This document shows, in pieces, positions 8,907 through 16,739 of a DNA stretch of 64,000 nt. This DNA is from Rubripirellula lacrimiformis (GTDB lineage: Bacteria; Planctomycetota; Planctomycetia; Pirellulales; Pirellulaceae), in the NCBI RefSeq assembly GCF_007741535.1, contig NZ_CP036525.1:4960001-5024000 (forward strand), given 5' to 3'. How positions within the stretch are numbered: position 1 is the first letter of the stretch; each line of letters begins with the position of its first letter. The notes beneath the pieces are model-generated. The model saw only the letters and a list, made by a program, of their open reading frames with translations, did not search any database and was not told the DNA's origin. Both the position numbers and the translations under genes were made by a program.

Positions 8907-9638
8907 ATGCCGATTCTGCCAAGTTCCCTGCCGCGAAACCACGACTCGCCCAACGAGAGCGTGATTTCAAGATGCCAGTTCCTCTCCGGACTTGGCCAAG
9001 ACCAAATCAAAAAGCTGGCCGCGATGTCGGTGCCGCGAAACTATGCAGCCGGCGAATCAATCTTCCGCCAAGGCGACGCATGTCCGGGATTGTTCGTGGT
9101 GGACCAAGGACTGGTACGCGTGTTTCGCAGCGGAGCGGGCGGCGGACAGCACGTGCTTCATCTGTGCGGTCCCGGACAAACGTTTGCCGAAGTTGCTGTG
9201 TTTGCAGACTTTGACTTACCCGCCAACGCGATCGCAGTGCAACCGACGCAGTGCTTGTTGATCCCCACCGATGAACTGCAGAACGAATTAGCGGCCAACC
9301 ATCAACTTTGCCGGGATATGCTAGGCAGCATGGCGTTCTGGACACGACACTTCGTTCAGTTGCTAGACGACATCGTGCTGCGCGATGCAACCGAACGGGT
9401 GGCCAGGTTCCTGTGCGATGCCCCGTGTGATTCAAAGGGCCACCTGAAGCTGCCGGGTTCCAAGAAAGACGTCGCCAACCACTTGAATATCGCCAGCGAA
9501 ACGTTCTCGCGAGTGCTCCGACGACTTTGCGAAAGCGAGGTCCTGGAAAATCGCGCCGGCCAGGACATCCGAGTCATCAACGCAGCCCAGTTATCCCAGC
9601 TTGCCGTACAAGCCCCGAAGACACAGCCGATCCAGTAG
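8907..9638 (+). CDS. Crp/Fnr-family transcriptional regulator (DNR/NnrR-like)
   Basis: Protein of 243 aa: an N-terminal cyclic-nucleotide-like beta-barrel (about residues 20-130), a dimerisation helix, and a C-terminal winged HTH (about 160-225). The recognition helix reads ASETFSRVLRRL, with E198, S201 and R202 matching the E-x-x-S-R pattern that contacts TTGA half-sites in FNR. The N-terminal cysteine cluster of oxygen-sensing FNR is missing (isolated Cys only), so an oxygen-labile 4Fe-4S cluster is unlikely; a heme/NO-sensing DNR- or NnrR-like role is possible. The start was chosen at the ATG after the FNR-type box; the frame stays open upstream into the nrfH region. Its place between nrf and nap suggests it controls nitrate/nitrite respiration. 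Confidence 0.9.
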   Translation: MPILPSSLPRNHDSPNESVISRCQFLSGLGQDQIKKLAAMSVPRNYAAGESIFRQGDACPGLFVVDQGLVRVFRSGAGGGQHVLHLCGPGQTFAEVAVFADFDLPANAIAVQPTQCLLIPTDELQNELAANHQLCRDMLGSMAFWTRHFVQLLDDIVLRDATERVARFLCDAPCDSKGHLKLPGSKKDVANHLNIASETFSRVLRRLCESEVLENRAGQDIRVINAAQLSQLAVQAPKTQPIQ

Positions 9639-9739
9639 CGGTCGCCTTCCGCACCCCGCGATGGTCTCCACCAAGCGTTTGCCAACAATTGCGACGTTTG
9701 CTGACAACTACGGGACAACCTAGCGATGCAACCACGGCC

Positions 9740-10096
9740 CTACGACGATGAGTCAAGGATCGCAGTGATGTTTTCCAGCGGTCGTCCGATCGCCGCCTTT
9801 TGATCGTGGATCACAATCGGCCGCTCGATCAATTTTGGGTTTTCGGCCAAGATGGCCAGCCACTGCTGATCCGACAGATCTCGGTCAGCCAAACCCAGCT
9901 CTTTGAACAGTTTCTCGCCGCGACGTGCCAATTGCTCGGGCTTCATCCCCAGCATTTTGACAATTCGCCCCAGCTCTTTCTCGCTAGGCGGTGTCTCCAA
10001 ATACTTGACAACTTCGAACGGAATCCCGCGTTCTTCGAGCAACTGCACAGCTTGACGGGATTTCGAACAACGCGGATTGTGATAAATCGATGTCAT
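9740..10096 (-). CDS. ArsC-family thioredoxin-fold protein (arsenate reductase-like)
   Basis: Protein of 118 aa matching the glutaredoxin-coupled ArsC/YffB fold. The N-terminal catalytic motif NPRCSKSR (Cys10) and the later RPIVIHDQKAAIGRP block are both present, and the length is normal for the family. It may reduce arsenate using glutathione/glutaredoxin, but ArsC-like proteins are also annotated without tested activity. No arsB, acr3 or arsR gene is nearby. It lies 89 bp downstream of the last nap-operon gene on the same strand, so it may be co-transcribed with nap, which would be an unusual context. Confidence 0.85.
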   Translation of the reverse strand: MTSIYHNPRCSKSRQAVQLLEERGIPFEVVKYLETPPSEKELGRIVKMLGMKPEQLARRGEKLFKELGLADRDLSDQQWLAILAENPKLIERPIVIHDQKAAIGRPLENITAILDSSS

Positions 10097-10185
10097 GGTT
10101 TCGCTAGATCGGTTCGGTCAGTTCAAAAACGGGAGGCAACACTGCAATCCATTGGTCGGTTGATCTTGCGAAGCGATCGCAGCGC

Positions 10186-10515
10186 TCAATCCACCATTCC
10201 GCTAGGCACGCGGTTACGAATGATCTTGGTTGTGGGATCACCGGGCATGATCGTATCGCACCACAGTTCATTTTCGAACCGATAACGCACTTGGATCGCT
10301 TGGGCTGTTCCGGCCGCGAAAGCTTCGGCCGCGTCGGCCAGTGCAACCGTCGCGTCGCTGTGGGATGATTTCAATTGCACATGCTGCACGTCGGCACCGG
10401 CAGACAGATCGGCAAACAACTGCATCACCTGGTCTTTCGCCCATTCGGCTTGCAATATCTCTGGCAGGGGATCGTTGTTCGCCAGATCTTCCAATTTCAG
10501 ATAATTCGAAGTCAT
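10186..10515 (-). CDS. nap-operon small protein of unknown function (109 aa)
   Basis: ORF of 109 aa whose ATG overlaps the stop of the upstream ferredoxin gene in an ATGA arrangement, the same coupling used by napD-A-B. This strongly argues that it is translated. No signal peptide, TM segment, CxxC pair or heme motif is visible. The sequence is acidic at the N-terminus (LKLEDLANNDPLPEILQAEWAKDQ), has an Ala-rich helix in the middle, and ends in a strand-rich part with RYRFENELWCDTIMPGDPT. I do not recognise the family. The position suggests an accessory or chaperone role in nitrate reductase assembly, but that is inference only. Confidence 0.75.
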   Translation of the reverse strand: MTSNYLKLEDLANNDPLPEILQAEWAKDQVMQLFADLSAGADVQHVQLKSSHSDATVALADAAEAFAAGTAQAIQVRYRFENELWCDTIMPGDPTTKIIRNRVPSGMVD

Positions 10516-11315
10516 GCGTTGGGGATTCCAGGGCGAGAAAAAGCGGGCATCAGCAGGATTGCGTTTTCCGGTGCGGGACACACATATCGGCACACCCCGC
10601 ATCCAGTGCAAACATCTTCGTTGACACTTGGTTTGCCATCGGAAACGGTGATCGCACGCTCCACCGGACAGCGTTCGCTACATACGGTACAGGTCGTGGA
10701 ATGATACGCAAGACACAGATGCGGCGTGACGCGAGCGGTGCCCATGATCGGCGGAATGTTGTCGATCAACACCCCTGCGTCGCAGGACGCGATGCACGGA
10801 AAATCCTGGCACATCATGCATGCCGACGAATCGGCATCGATGATGGGTGTCCCCGCAACGATCCCTAGGCGATCGGGCGCTTTGACGATCGCATCGTAGG
10901 GACACGCTTCGATACAGTCTCCGCATTTTGTGCATCCCGCCAAGAATGCATACTCATCAATCGATCCTGGTGGACGATGCACGGGGATGGTCCGCGCCAC
11001 CGGCGTGCGTCCCAGGTTGGTCACCGGAACGGGGTCAATATTGATGCCAGCGATGCTGCGAGGCTTTCCGAGCGGAGGCGTCTGCGGCTCGGGTGTTGGC
11101 AAACGTGTGACGAGCGGCGCAAATTGCGACGCGGGAATCAGCTTCCAAAGGCGACCTTGCAACAACGCCCGTCGACTTCGCGAAGTCGGTGCAGGTTTCA
11201 GCAGAAACGAAAACGCACGGGCAGGCAGACGCCATACCGCGGCCAACACGCGTCGCAACCAAGACGACACGGGTGGCGACACCGACGGACGTTGCTGGCC
11301 GTCGGACGGATTCAT
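10512..11315 (-). CDS. NapG/NapF-like four-cluster ferredoxin
   Basis: Protein of 267 aa with four cysteine clusters: C128/131/134/138, C166/169/174/178, C209/212/216 with C201 as a possible fourth ligand, and C236/239/242/246. This fits the MauM/NapG/NapF group of polyferredoxins. The first ~125 residues are basic and Pro-rich with no obvious Tat signal, so it is either cytoplasmic (NapF-like) or exported by another route. The start overlaps the napB stop (ATGA). In classical systems NapG works with membrane protein NapH in quinol oxidation; no NapH is present here, so its partner is unknown. Confidence 0.85.
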   Translation of the reverse strand: MNPSDGQQRPSVSPPVSSWLRRVLAAVWRLPARAFSFLLKPAPTSRSRRALLQGRLWKLIPASQFAPLVTRLPTPEPQTPPLGKPRSIAGINIDPVPVTNLGRTPVARTIPVHRPPGSIDEYAFLAGCTKCGDCIEACPYDAIVKAPDRLGIVAGTPIIDADSSACMMCQDFPCIASCDAGVLIDNIPPIMGTARVTPHLCLAYHSTTCTVCSERCPVERAITVSDGKPSVNEDVCTGCGVCRYVCPAPENAILLMPAFSRPGIPNA

Positions 11316-12106
11316 TTCGAGACCACGTCCAGCGGTGGCAGCATCGGCACCCAATCGCTCGCTGGCATCTGGTCCAATTCCGCCGACGGAGCATGGCACT
11401 GGGTGCAATTGGTTCGCCATGGGTGCGTCGATTCCATGCCCTTCCAACCGTTTGGACCACCGTGACAGGCACTGCAGTTTTCACGCATCCAACGCGAATG
11501 CGGAATCGTTGGCGGCGCTCCTTGGAACGCCCGCTGACCCTGCTTGGGTGCCGGCAACCCGACGAAGCTAGTGTCAACGTCGGCGTCCAAATTCTGAAAC
11601 GGTGCCGGCGCCATCGCCCCATGACATTGGACACAATTCCCCAAGAACGGGTGTGACATCACACTCGCTTTTTTGCCATCGATCCTGCCCCCGTTACCGT
11701 GGCACGCGTAACAGGCCGCGTCGTTTGTGTTTTCAACCGGGTGCGGAATGATCGGCGGAGCACCATTGAACGCTCGCCTGGATGCGCGCAATTGCCCGGA
11801 CGCTTCTTTTTCCGCAGGGCTCAATTTGATCTTGGTGTACAGGTCGTACTGCGAGGACGGCAAGGATTGCGGGGTCGATTGCCAAGCCTTTGTCGGCCCC
11901 ATCGCCGAACCGGAGACCTCGCTGTACGAAACCGCCGGGATCAACTTCGGATTCGCATCAACTGTTTTTTGATCGAACTTCGCCACCATCGATGTTTCAT
12001 CCAGTCCGCCCGGTTGTGGCACGCCATCCATCACGCCGACCAGAAATCCGATGACCGCTAGCGCGATCACGCCAGCGAAGAAGATCGGTGCTAGCCGGCC
12101 GATCAT
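11312..12106 (-). CDS. napB: tetraheme NapB-like nitrate reductase electron-transfer subunit
   Basis: Periplasmic cytochrome c of 264 aa with an N-terminal signal/anchor (about residues 5-26). It has four heme motifs, CYACH (132-136), CVQCH (158-162), CSACH (211-215) and CTQCH (234-238), whereas classical NapB has two. The two halves repeat one pattern: RAF-x-GAPP-x-IPH, then CxACHG, then HP...NC-x-QCH (about 111-165 and 192-240). This looks like an internal duplication of the diheme NapB domain. The start was chosen at the ATG overlapping the napA stop. It would relay electrons to NapA. Confidence 0.88.
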   Translation of the reverse strand: MIGRLAPIFFAGVIALAVIGFLVGVMDGVPQPGGLDETSMVAKFDQKTVDANPKLIPAVSYSEVSGSAMGPTKAWQSTPQSLPSSQYDLYTKIKLSPAEKEASGQLRASRRAFNGAPPIIPHPVENTNDAACYACHGNGGRIDGKKASVMSHPFLGNCVQCHGAMAPAPFQNLDADVDTSFVGLPAPKQGQRAFQGAPPTIPHSRWMRENCSACHGGPNGWKGMESTHPWRTNCTQCHAPSAELDQMPASDWVPMLPPLDVVSK

Positions 12107-14589
12107 GAGGGCACCTCGGCAGTCGTTGCGGGCGATTCCTTCACCGCAGCCTTTTCCGCCGGTGATTGCGATTGCGTGGTCTTTTTCACCACCCGCACCG
12201 CGCACTTCTTGTAGTCCGGCTGTTTCGAGAACGGATCGTGAGCTTCCAGCGTGCAGTTATTGATCAGTTTGGTTTCGTCAAAGAACGGCACGAAGACTGT
12301 CCCGCGTGGTGGACGACCACGTCCATCGATCCAAACCGGCAAATCGCAGGTTCCTCGCCGCGACTCGATCGTAACGACTTCTCCCTGCCGGATATTCGCC
12401 GCTTTGGCGTCCGCCATGTTCATTTCGACATATGCTGTCGGCATCGCTCGATTCAACGGTGCGACGCGGCGTGTCATCGTGCCGGTATGCCAGTGTTCCA
12501 GCACCCGTCCGGTGCACAACCACATCGGATATTGATCGTCCGGCATTTCCGGTGGTGGTTGATAGTCGTGGAACCAGATCTGCGCTCGACCATCATCACT
12601 GGATGAGTGATAGAACTCGAATTCCTGGCCTTCTTTGACAAAGGGATCGTCGAACGCCGAGAACCGAAACCGGGTTTCTCGCCATGATCCATCCTCTTGC
12701 TCCACGACCGGCCAACGCAACCCACGGGCTTTGACGTATTCATCGTACGGGGCCAGATTCTTGTGCTTCATCCGCGTGAACTGGCGGTATTCTTCGAACA
12801 GATGCTTGTCGACGTTCGTGTCGTAATAGTGATCGAAATCCCAGACCGGAATTTCTTTGCCATCATCGTCCTTGATCGCAAAGATAAAGTCACCGTCTTT
12901 ATCCTTCATCCCCTCGTGGCCCATTTCGAACAGCTTGTGAGCGATTGCGATCGTCATCCAGCAGTCATCACGGGCTTGACCGGGCGGGTCGACCATTTTG
13001 AACCATTGCTGCGTCCGGCGTTCGCTGTTGCCAAACATACCGTTCTTTTCCACCCACAATGCAGCGGGCAGGATCAAGTCGGCAAGCAGTGTGGTCGCCG
13101 TCGGATACACCTCGCTAACGATCAGGAACTTGTCGTCGAGATCTTTCTTGTCGTTGAACAGCGCGTTCAGGTTCGGCAGCGTCTGGCCCGGATTGGTGAC
13201 CTGCACAAGCATCGTCGTGATGTCCCCGCCCTCGGATGTCGGCCTGGTGAACTGATCGAACATCTTCACCGTGTGATAGCCGGGCACTTCACTGATGCTG
13301 CCTTCGCGAACGTTCCAATATTCTTCGCTTTGCTGGCGGTGTTCCGGTTTGGCGACCACGCGACCGCCGGGCAAGGCGTGTGCAAGGGTGCCGACTTCGC
13401 GAACCGTGCCGCATGCGGACGGTTGCCCTGTCAAACTGGTCGGCGCATCACCGGGACGCCCAAAGTGACCAGACAACAAGTGCACACCGTGGACCAGCGA
13501 ATTGATCGCAGTGCCCATCGTGTGCTGGTTCATGCCCATGCACCACAGCGACGTGATCCGAATGTCGTGGTTTCCGAACAGATCGGCAAGCATCCGAATT
13601 TTGTCGGCGGGCACACCGGAAAGTTCTTCGACCAATTCGGGCGTGTACTTGGCGATGGATTTGCGAAAGTCATCTTCGCTGATCGCTTCGCCCTGCAGAG
13701 TCGGGTTTTCTGCCTCGGCACCGCGGAAATTGCAGTGTTTTCCCACGAATGATTTGTCGTAGTTGTCGTTTTCGATCAACAGATGCATGATGCCCAATGC
13801 GATCGCAACATCACCGTGCGGCTTCATTTCCAAATAGTCGCTGGCCGCGTCCGTGGTCCGAGTTCGGCGCGTGCCGATGTCGATGATGCGAACCTGTTGG
13901 CCACGGGAACGACGATCGGTGACACGCGAGAACAACACCGGGTGCATTTCCGCAGGATTATTGCCCCACGTAATCAGCACGTCGCATTCGTCCAAATCTT
14001 GATAACAACCGGCCGGTTCGTCGACACCGTAGGTCGCGATGAACCCCGTCACGGCTGACGCCATGCACAACCGAGCGTTGGGGTCGATGTGGTTATTGCC
14101 GAGCCCGCCCTTCATGAATTTCTGTGCTGCGTAGCCTTCGGGAATCGTCCATTGGCCACTGCCATAGAACGCGAAGGTATCGGGCGAATCGAAGATCCGC
14201 TTGGCAATCGTTTCGATCGCTTCGTCCCAACTGATCTCGGTCAGTTCGCCGTCTTTGCGAAGCAGCGGTTTGGTAAGACGGTCACTGCCGTAAAGAATCC
14301 CACCGACATGATAGCCTTTGACGCACAACAACCCTTTGTTGACGTCGGCAGCCTTGTCACCGGCGATCGCGACCACACGTCCGTCTTCGACACCGACCTG
14401 CACATGACACCCAGTCCCACAGAATCGACAGGGCGCCTTGTTCCAGTTCAAACCATCGCCACCGGGCAAATCACCAACGGCTTGGTCGGCGTGAACGACC
14501 GGCAACGAAGTGTCGCCGGCGACCATCGAACCGGCAGCAGCCAACGCGGCCGACTTCAAGAAACTGCGACGCTTGGTATCCATCATCAT
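12103..14589 (-). CDS. napA: periplasmic nitrate reductase catalytic subunit
   Basis: Molybdoprotein of 828 aa in the NapA/FdhF family that reduces nitrate to nitrite in the periplasm. It begins with a Tat-type signal (KRRSFLKSA). One 4Fe-4S cluster is bound by C54, C57, C61 and C89. A Cys at about 175 in NARLCMASAVTGF is the expected molybdenum ligand of NapA-type enzymes, separating it from Asp-ligated NarG. Molybdopterin-binding blocks (WGNNPAEMHP, GMNQHTMGT, TGRVLEHWHTGTMTRR) follow in the right order. It sits between napD and napB with ATGA overlaps on both sides, indicating tight translational coupling. Confidence 0.96.
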   Translation of the reverse strand: MMMDTKRRSFLKSAALAAAGSMVAGDTSLPVVHADQAVGDLPGGDGLNWNKAPCRFCGTGCHVQVGVEDGRVVAIAGDKAADVNKGLLCVKGYHVGGILYGSDRLTKPLLRKDGELTEISWDEAIETIAKRIFDSPDTFAFYGSGQWTIPEGYAAQKFMKGGLGNNHIDPNARLCMASAVTGFIATYGVDEPAGCYQDLDECDVLITWGNNPAEMHPVLFSRVTDRRSRGQQVRIIDIGTRRTRTTDAASDYLEMKPHGDVAIALGIMHLLIENDNYDKSFVGKHCNFRGAEAENPTLQGEAISEDDFRKSIAKYTPELVEELSGVPADKIRMLADLFGNHDIRITSLWCMGMNQHTMGTAINSLVHGVHLLSGHFGRPGDAPTSLTGQPSACGTVREVGTLAHALPGGRVVAKPEHRQQSEEYWNVREGSISEVPGYHTVKMFDQFTRPTSEGGDITTMLVQVTNPGQTLPNLNALFNDKKDLDDKFLIVSEVYPTATTLLADLILPAALWVEKNGMFGNSERRTQQWFKMVDPPGQARDDCWMTIAIAHKLFEMGHEGMKDKDGDFIFAIKDDDGKEIPVWDFDHYYDTNVDKHLFEEYRQFTRMKHKNLAPYDEYVKARGLRWPVVEQEDGSWRETRFRFSAFDDPFVKEGQEFEFYHSSSDDGRAQIWFHDYQPPPEMPDDQYPMWLCTGRVLEHWHTGTMTRRVAPLNRAMPTAYVEMNMADAKAANIRQGEVVTIESRRGTCDLPVWIDGRGRPPRGTVFVPFFDETKLINNCTLEAHDPFSKQPDYKKCAVRVVKKTTQSQSPAEKAAVKESPATTAEVPS

Positions 14590-14942
14590 TCATTCCTGAT
14601 TGATTCGTTCGTTCCGCATTCGCCTTCCTCATCAAACGCAATCATAGCGACCGCCAAATCGATCACGCCCGGCAATTCCTGAATCGCGTTCCAAATCTCG
14701 GCGTCACGATCTCTGTTATCCGAGTCGACAACGATCGCCAGTTTGCTGCCGCCAGCAACACCGACCTCGATTTCGGGAATTTCCCGCAGCCGGTCGATCG
14801 TAGCGTTATGATCACTGGTCGGCGACCGGAACGTAACAACGAGTCCGCTGATTGGCACCGCGATCGCCTTTGAAAAGTGGTCCGGAAGTCGGCGAAGTGA
14901 GGTTTCGCCAACATGCACGCCAGTGTATACATTAGAACTCAT
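14586..14942 (-). CDS. napD: NapD-like chaperone for NapA
   Basis: Protein of 118 aa, somewhat longer than typical NapD. The core (PISGLVVTFRSP... and IWNAIQELPGVIDLAVAMIAFDEE) fits the ferredoxin-like NapD fold that binds the NapA twin-arginine signal in the cytoplasm. The chosen ATG is preceded by AGAGAGG about 9 nt upstream; the frame stays open further upstream into the divergent gene. Its stop overlaps the napA start. It is the first gene of napDAB and only 30 bp separate its start from the divergent cytochrome gene, so promoters must overlap coding sequence. Confidence 0.82.
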   Translation of the reverse strand: MSSNVYTGVHVGETSLRRLPDHFSKAIAVPISGLVVTFRSPTSDHNATIDRLREIPEIEVGVAGGSKLAIVVDSDNRDRDAEIWNAIQELPGVIDLAVAMIAFDEEGECGTNESIRNE

Positions 14943-14972
14943 CGGTGGAACCTCTCTTTGGGACAGAAATTC

Positions 14973-15713
14973 ATGCCGCGAATCGCTAACTTGCTCTTTG
15001 CCGGCGTGGCGTGTTTGGCGGTCGCGATGTTCTTTGTCGCGTTCAACCAAATGGCGATGCAGGACACCGCCTACACCCACCATGCCAACTTGGATGATCC
15101 GGCGGCGGACGATTCACGTCACGTGGCGGACCAGAAGACATCGCATGCAGATGAATCGGAATCGTCCGGCGATCTAGAAGTGTCGGCCGTGAAGTTTCCG
15201 GTCACGATTCGCAAGCCCAGCGGGCCACCGCGGATCGAATTGGCTGGCATGGACCCCCAAGGTCGATCGGCAACGGTGGCTTGCTCGACATGCCATGCCA
15301 ACCGCAAACCAAACATCGAAAACGTTTCGGCCGCGACGCTGGATGAATTCCATCGCGGCATGACGTTCAAGCATGGCACGATCACCTGTTATGCATGCCA
15401 CAATCCAGACGGGTCCGATTCGCTGCGGATGGCCGATGGAACTTCGCTTGAATACCAGGACGTGATGACCTTGTGTTCGCAGTGCCACGGCCCGCAAGCG
15501 ACCGCATTCGCGCATGGTGCACACGGCGGAATGAACGGTCACTGGGATCTAACGCGTGGACCGCAGACAAAAAACAATTGCATCGACTGCCACGATCCGC
15601 ACGCCCCCAACTATCCCAAAATGATCGTCGGTTTCAAACCGAAAGATCGTTTCAATGCACCGGCGGATTCCGATCACGACCACCAAGGAGCGGACGTCCA
15701 TGACAGCCACTGA
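14973..15713 (+). CDS. tetraheme cytochrome c linked to nap
   Basis: Exported or membrane-anchored protein of 246 aa with an N-terminal hydrophobic segment (about residues 6-25) and four heme motifs: CSTCH (104-108), CYACH (139-143), CSQCH (168-172) and CIDCH (203-207). His-rich tail (DSDHDHQGADVHDSH). It heads a three-gene set with an Fe-S protein and an NrfD-like membrane protein, like multiheme subunits of CISM-type quinol dehydrogenases. Its place divergent from napDAB suggests it carries electrons between the NrfD module and NapB. The exact subfamily is not assigned. Confidence 0.88.
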   Translation: MPRIANLLFAGVACLAVAMFFVAFNQMAMQDTAYTHHANLDDPAADDSRHVADQKTSHADESESSGDLEVSAVKFPVTIRKPSGPPRIELAGMDPQGRSATVACSTCHANRKPNIENVSAATLDEFHRGMTFKHGTITCYACHNPDGSDSLRMADGTSLEYQDVMTLCSQCHGPQATAFAHGAHGGMNGHWDLTRGPQTKNNCIDCHDPHAPNYPKMIVGFKPKDRFNAPADSDHDHQGADVHDSH

Positions 15714-16659
15714 AAACGGATCGCCCAAGCAGCCCAGCACGGATCGATCGCTGCCGGTCATTGAAAACTTCACGCGCCGCGCTGCCGTCAAAGGTGCGTT
15801 CGCAACATTGGGTGCGGGAGCCTTTGTCGCCGCGATCTCGCCGCTGCGACAAGCCGCCGAAAACTCGTCGGCCGCTGAGTTCATGCAGACCCATTACACC
15901 GAACTGTCACCGGACCAGAAGGGTGACGTGATCGCCCGACTGGAAGCCGAAACCAAAGAGAAGTACGGCGCGGACGTGACGATCGCGGATGATCGGCCCA
16001 TCCCCGGAACCAAATTCGTCTACGCGATCAACCTTAGTGTTTGTAACGGCAACGGAAAGTGCGTCGAAGCCTGTCACAAAGAAAACAATCACGACCGCGA
16101 TACAAACCAATCCTATATCCGCGTCCTGGAAATGCCCAAGGGCACGATGGATATGGAAAAGGGATCGACAACGTACTCCGGCACTGTCCCCAAGGACGAC
16201 AAGTTCTACCTGCCCGTGCAGTGCCAACAATGCGACGAACCGCCGTGCGTCGACGTTTGCCCAGTCAAGGCGACGTGGAAAGAAGAGGACGGCATCGTGG
16301 TGGTCGATTACAACTGGTGCATCGGTTGCCGGTACTGCGAAGCGGCATGCCCCTACCACGCACGCCGGTTCAACTGGAAAAAGCCGGAAGTACCAGCCAA
16401 AGAAATCAATCCCGACCAAAGCTACCTCAGCAATCGAGTCCGTCCGGTCGGCGTGGTCGAAAAGTGCACCTATTGTTTGCACCGCACACGGCGCGGAAAA
16501 CTGCCAGCCTGCTTGGAAGCATGCCCGACGGGAGCACGCGTGTTCGGCAACATCCTTGATCCGGAATCGAACATTCGATGGATCCTGGAAAACAAACGCG
16601 TCTATATCTTAAAAGAAGAACTGGGCACCAAACCTGCCTTCTTTTATTACTTCGATTGA
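15700..16659 (+). CDS. exported 4Fe-4S ferredoxin subunit of an NrfD-type complex
   Basis: Protein of 319 aa with a Tat-like signal (TRRAAVKGAFATLGAGAF) and a C-terminal two-thirds rich in cysteine motifs: CNGNGKCVEACH, CQQCDEPPCVDVCP, CIGCRYCEAACP and CTYCLHRTRRGKLPACLEACP. This is the four-cluster pattern of DmsB/PsrB/TtrB/HmcB-type subunits that pair with NrfD/PsrC proteins. The start overlaps the end of the cytochrome gene by 14 bp, with AAGGAG 10 nt upstream. The NrfD-family gene follows 80 bp later. It should wire electrons between the NrfD quinol site and the tetraheme cytochrome on the periplasmic side. Confidence 0.92.
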   Translation: MTATENGSPKQPSTDRSLPVIENFTRRAAVKGAFATLGAGAFVAAISPLRQAAENSSAAEFMQTHYTELSPDQKGDVIARLEAETKEKYGADVTIADDRPIPGTKFVYAINLSVCNGNGKCVEACHKENNHDRDTNQSYIRVLEMPKGTMDMEKGSTTYSGTVPKDDKFYLPVQCQQCDEPPCVDVCPVKATWKEEDGIVVVDYNWCIGCRYCEAACPYHARRFNWKKPEVPAKEINPDQSYLSNRVRPVGVVEKCTYCLHRTRRGKLPACLEACPTGARVFGNILDPESNIRWILENKRVYILKEELGTKPAFFYYFD

Positions 16660-16666
16660 GCCTTCG

Positions 16667-16680
16667 TTGACGTGGATCAA
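16667..16680 (+). promoter_or_regulatory. FNR/DNR-type box upstream of the NrfD-like gene
   Basis: TTGACGTGGATCAA matches TTGAC/T-N4-ATCAA with both half-sites intact and shares its half-sites with the nrfHA box. It lies 60 bp before the NrfD-like ATG and only 8 bp after the Fe-S gene stop. No good -10 stands at the class II distance; CAGACT at 16719-16724 is a weak candidate. The gene may therefore have its own anaerobic promoter inside the operon. Confidence 0.55.
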
Positions 16681-16739
16681 GCGATTGGCTTGCCAGCCCA
16701 CGACGGCGACCCTTCTGGCAGACTACCCCACCAGGAACC

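Noticed and set aside
12697-13752. 351-aa plus-strand ORF opposite napA
   Set aside because: Shadow of napA codon usage; the sequence has no family features.
14892-14910. GGCGAA-N7-TTCGCC dyad in napD near the divergent start
   Set aside because: It is only 6 bp per arm, lies in coding sequence, and does not resemble a known regulator site. Too weak to call.
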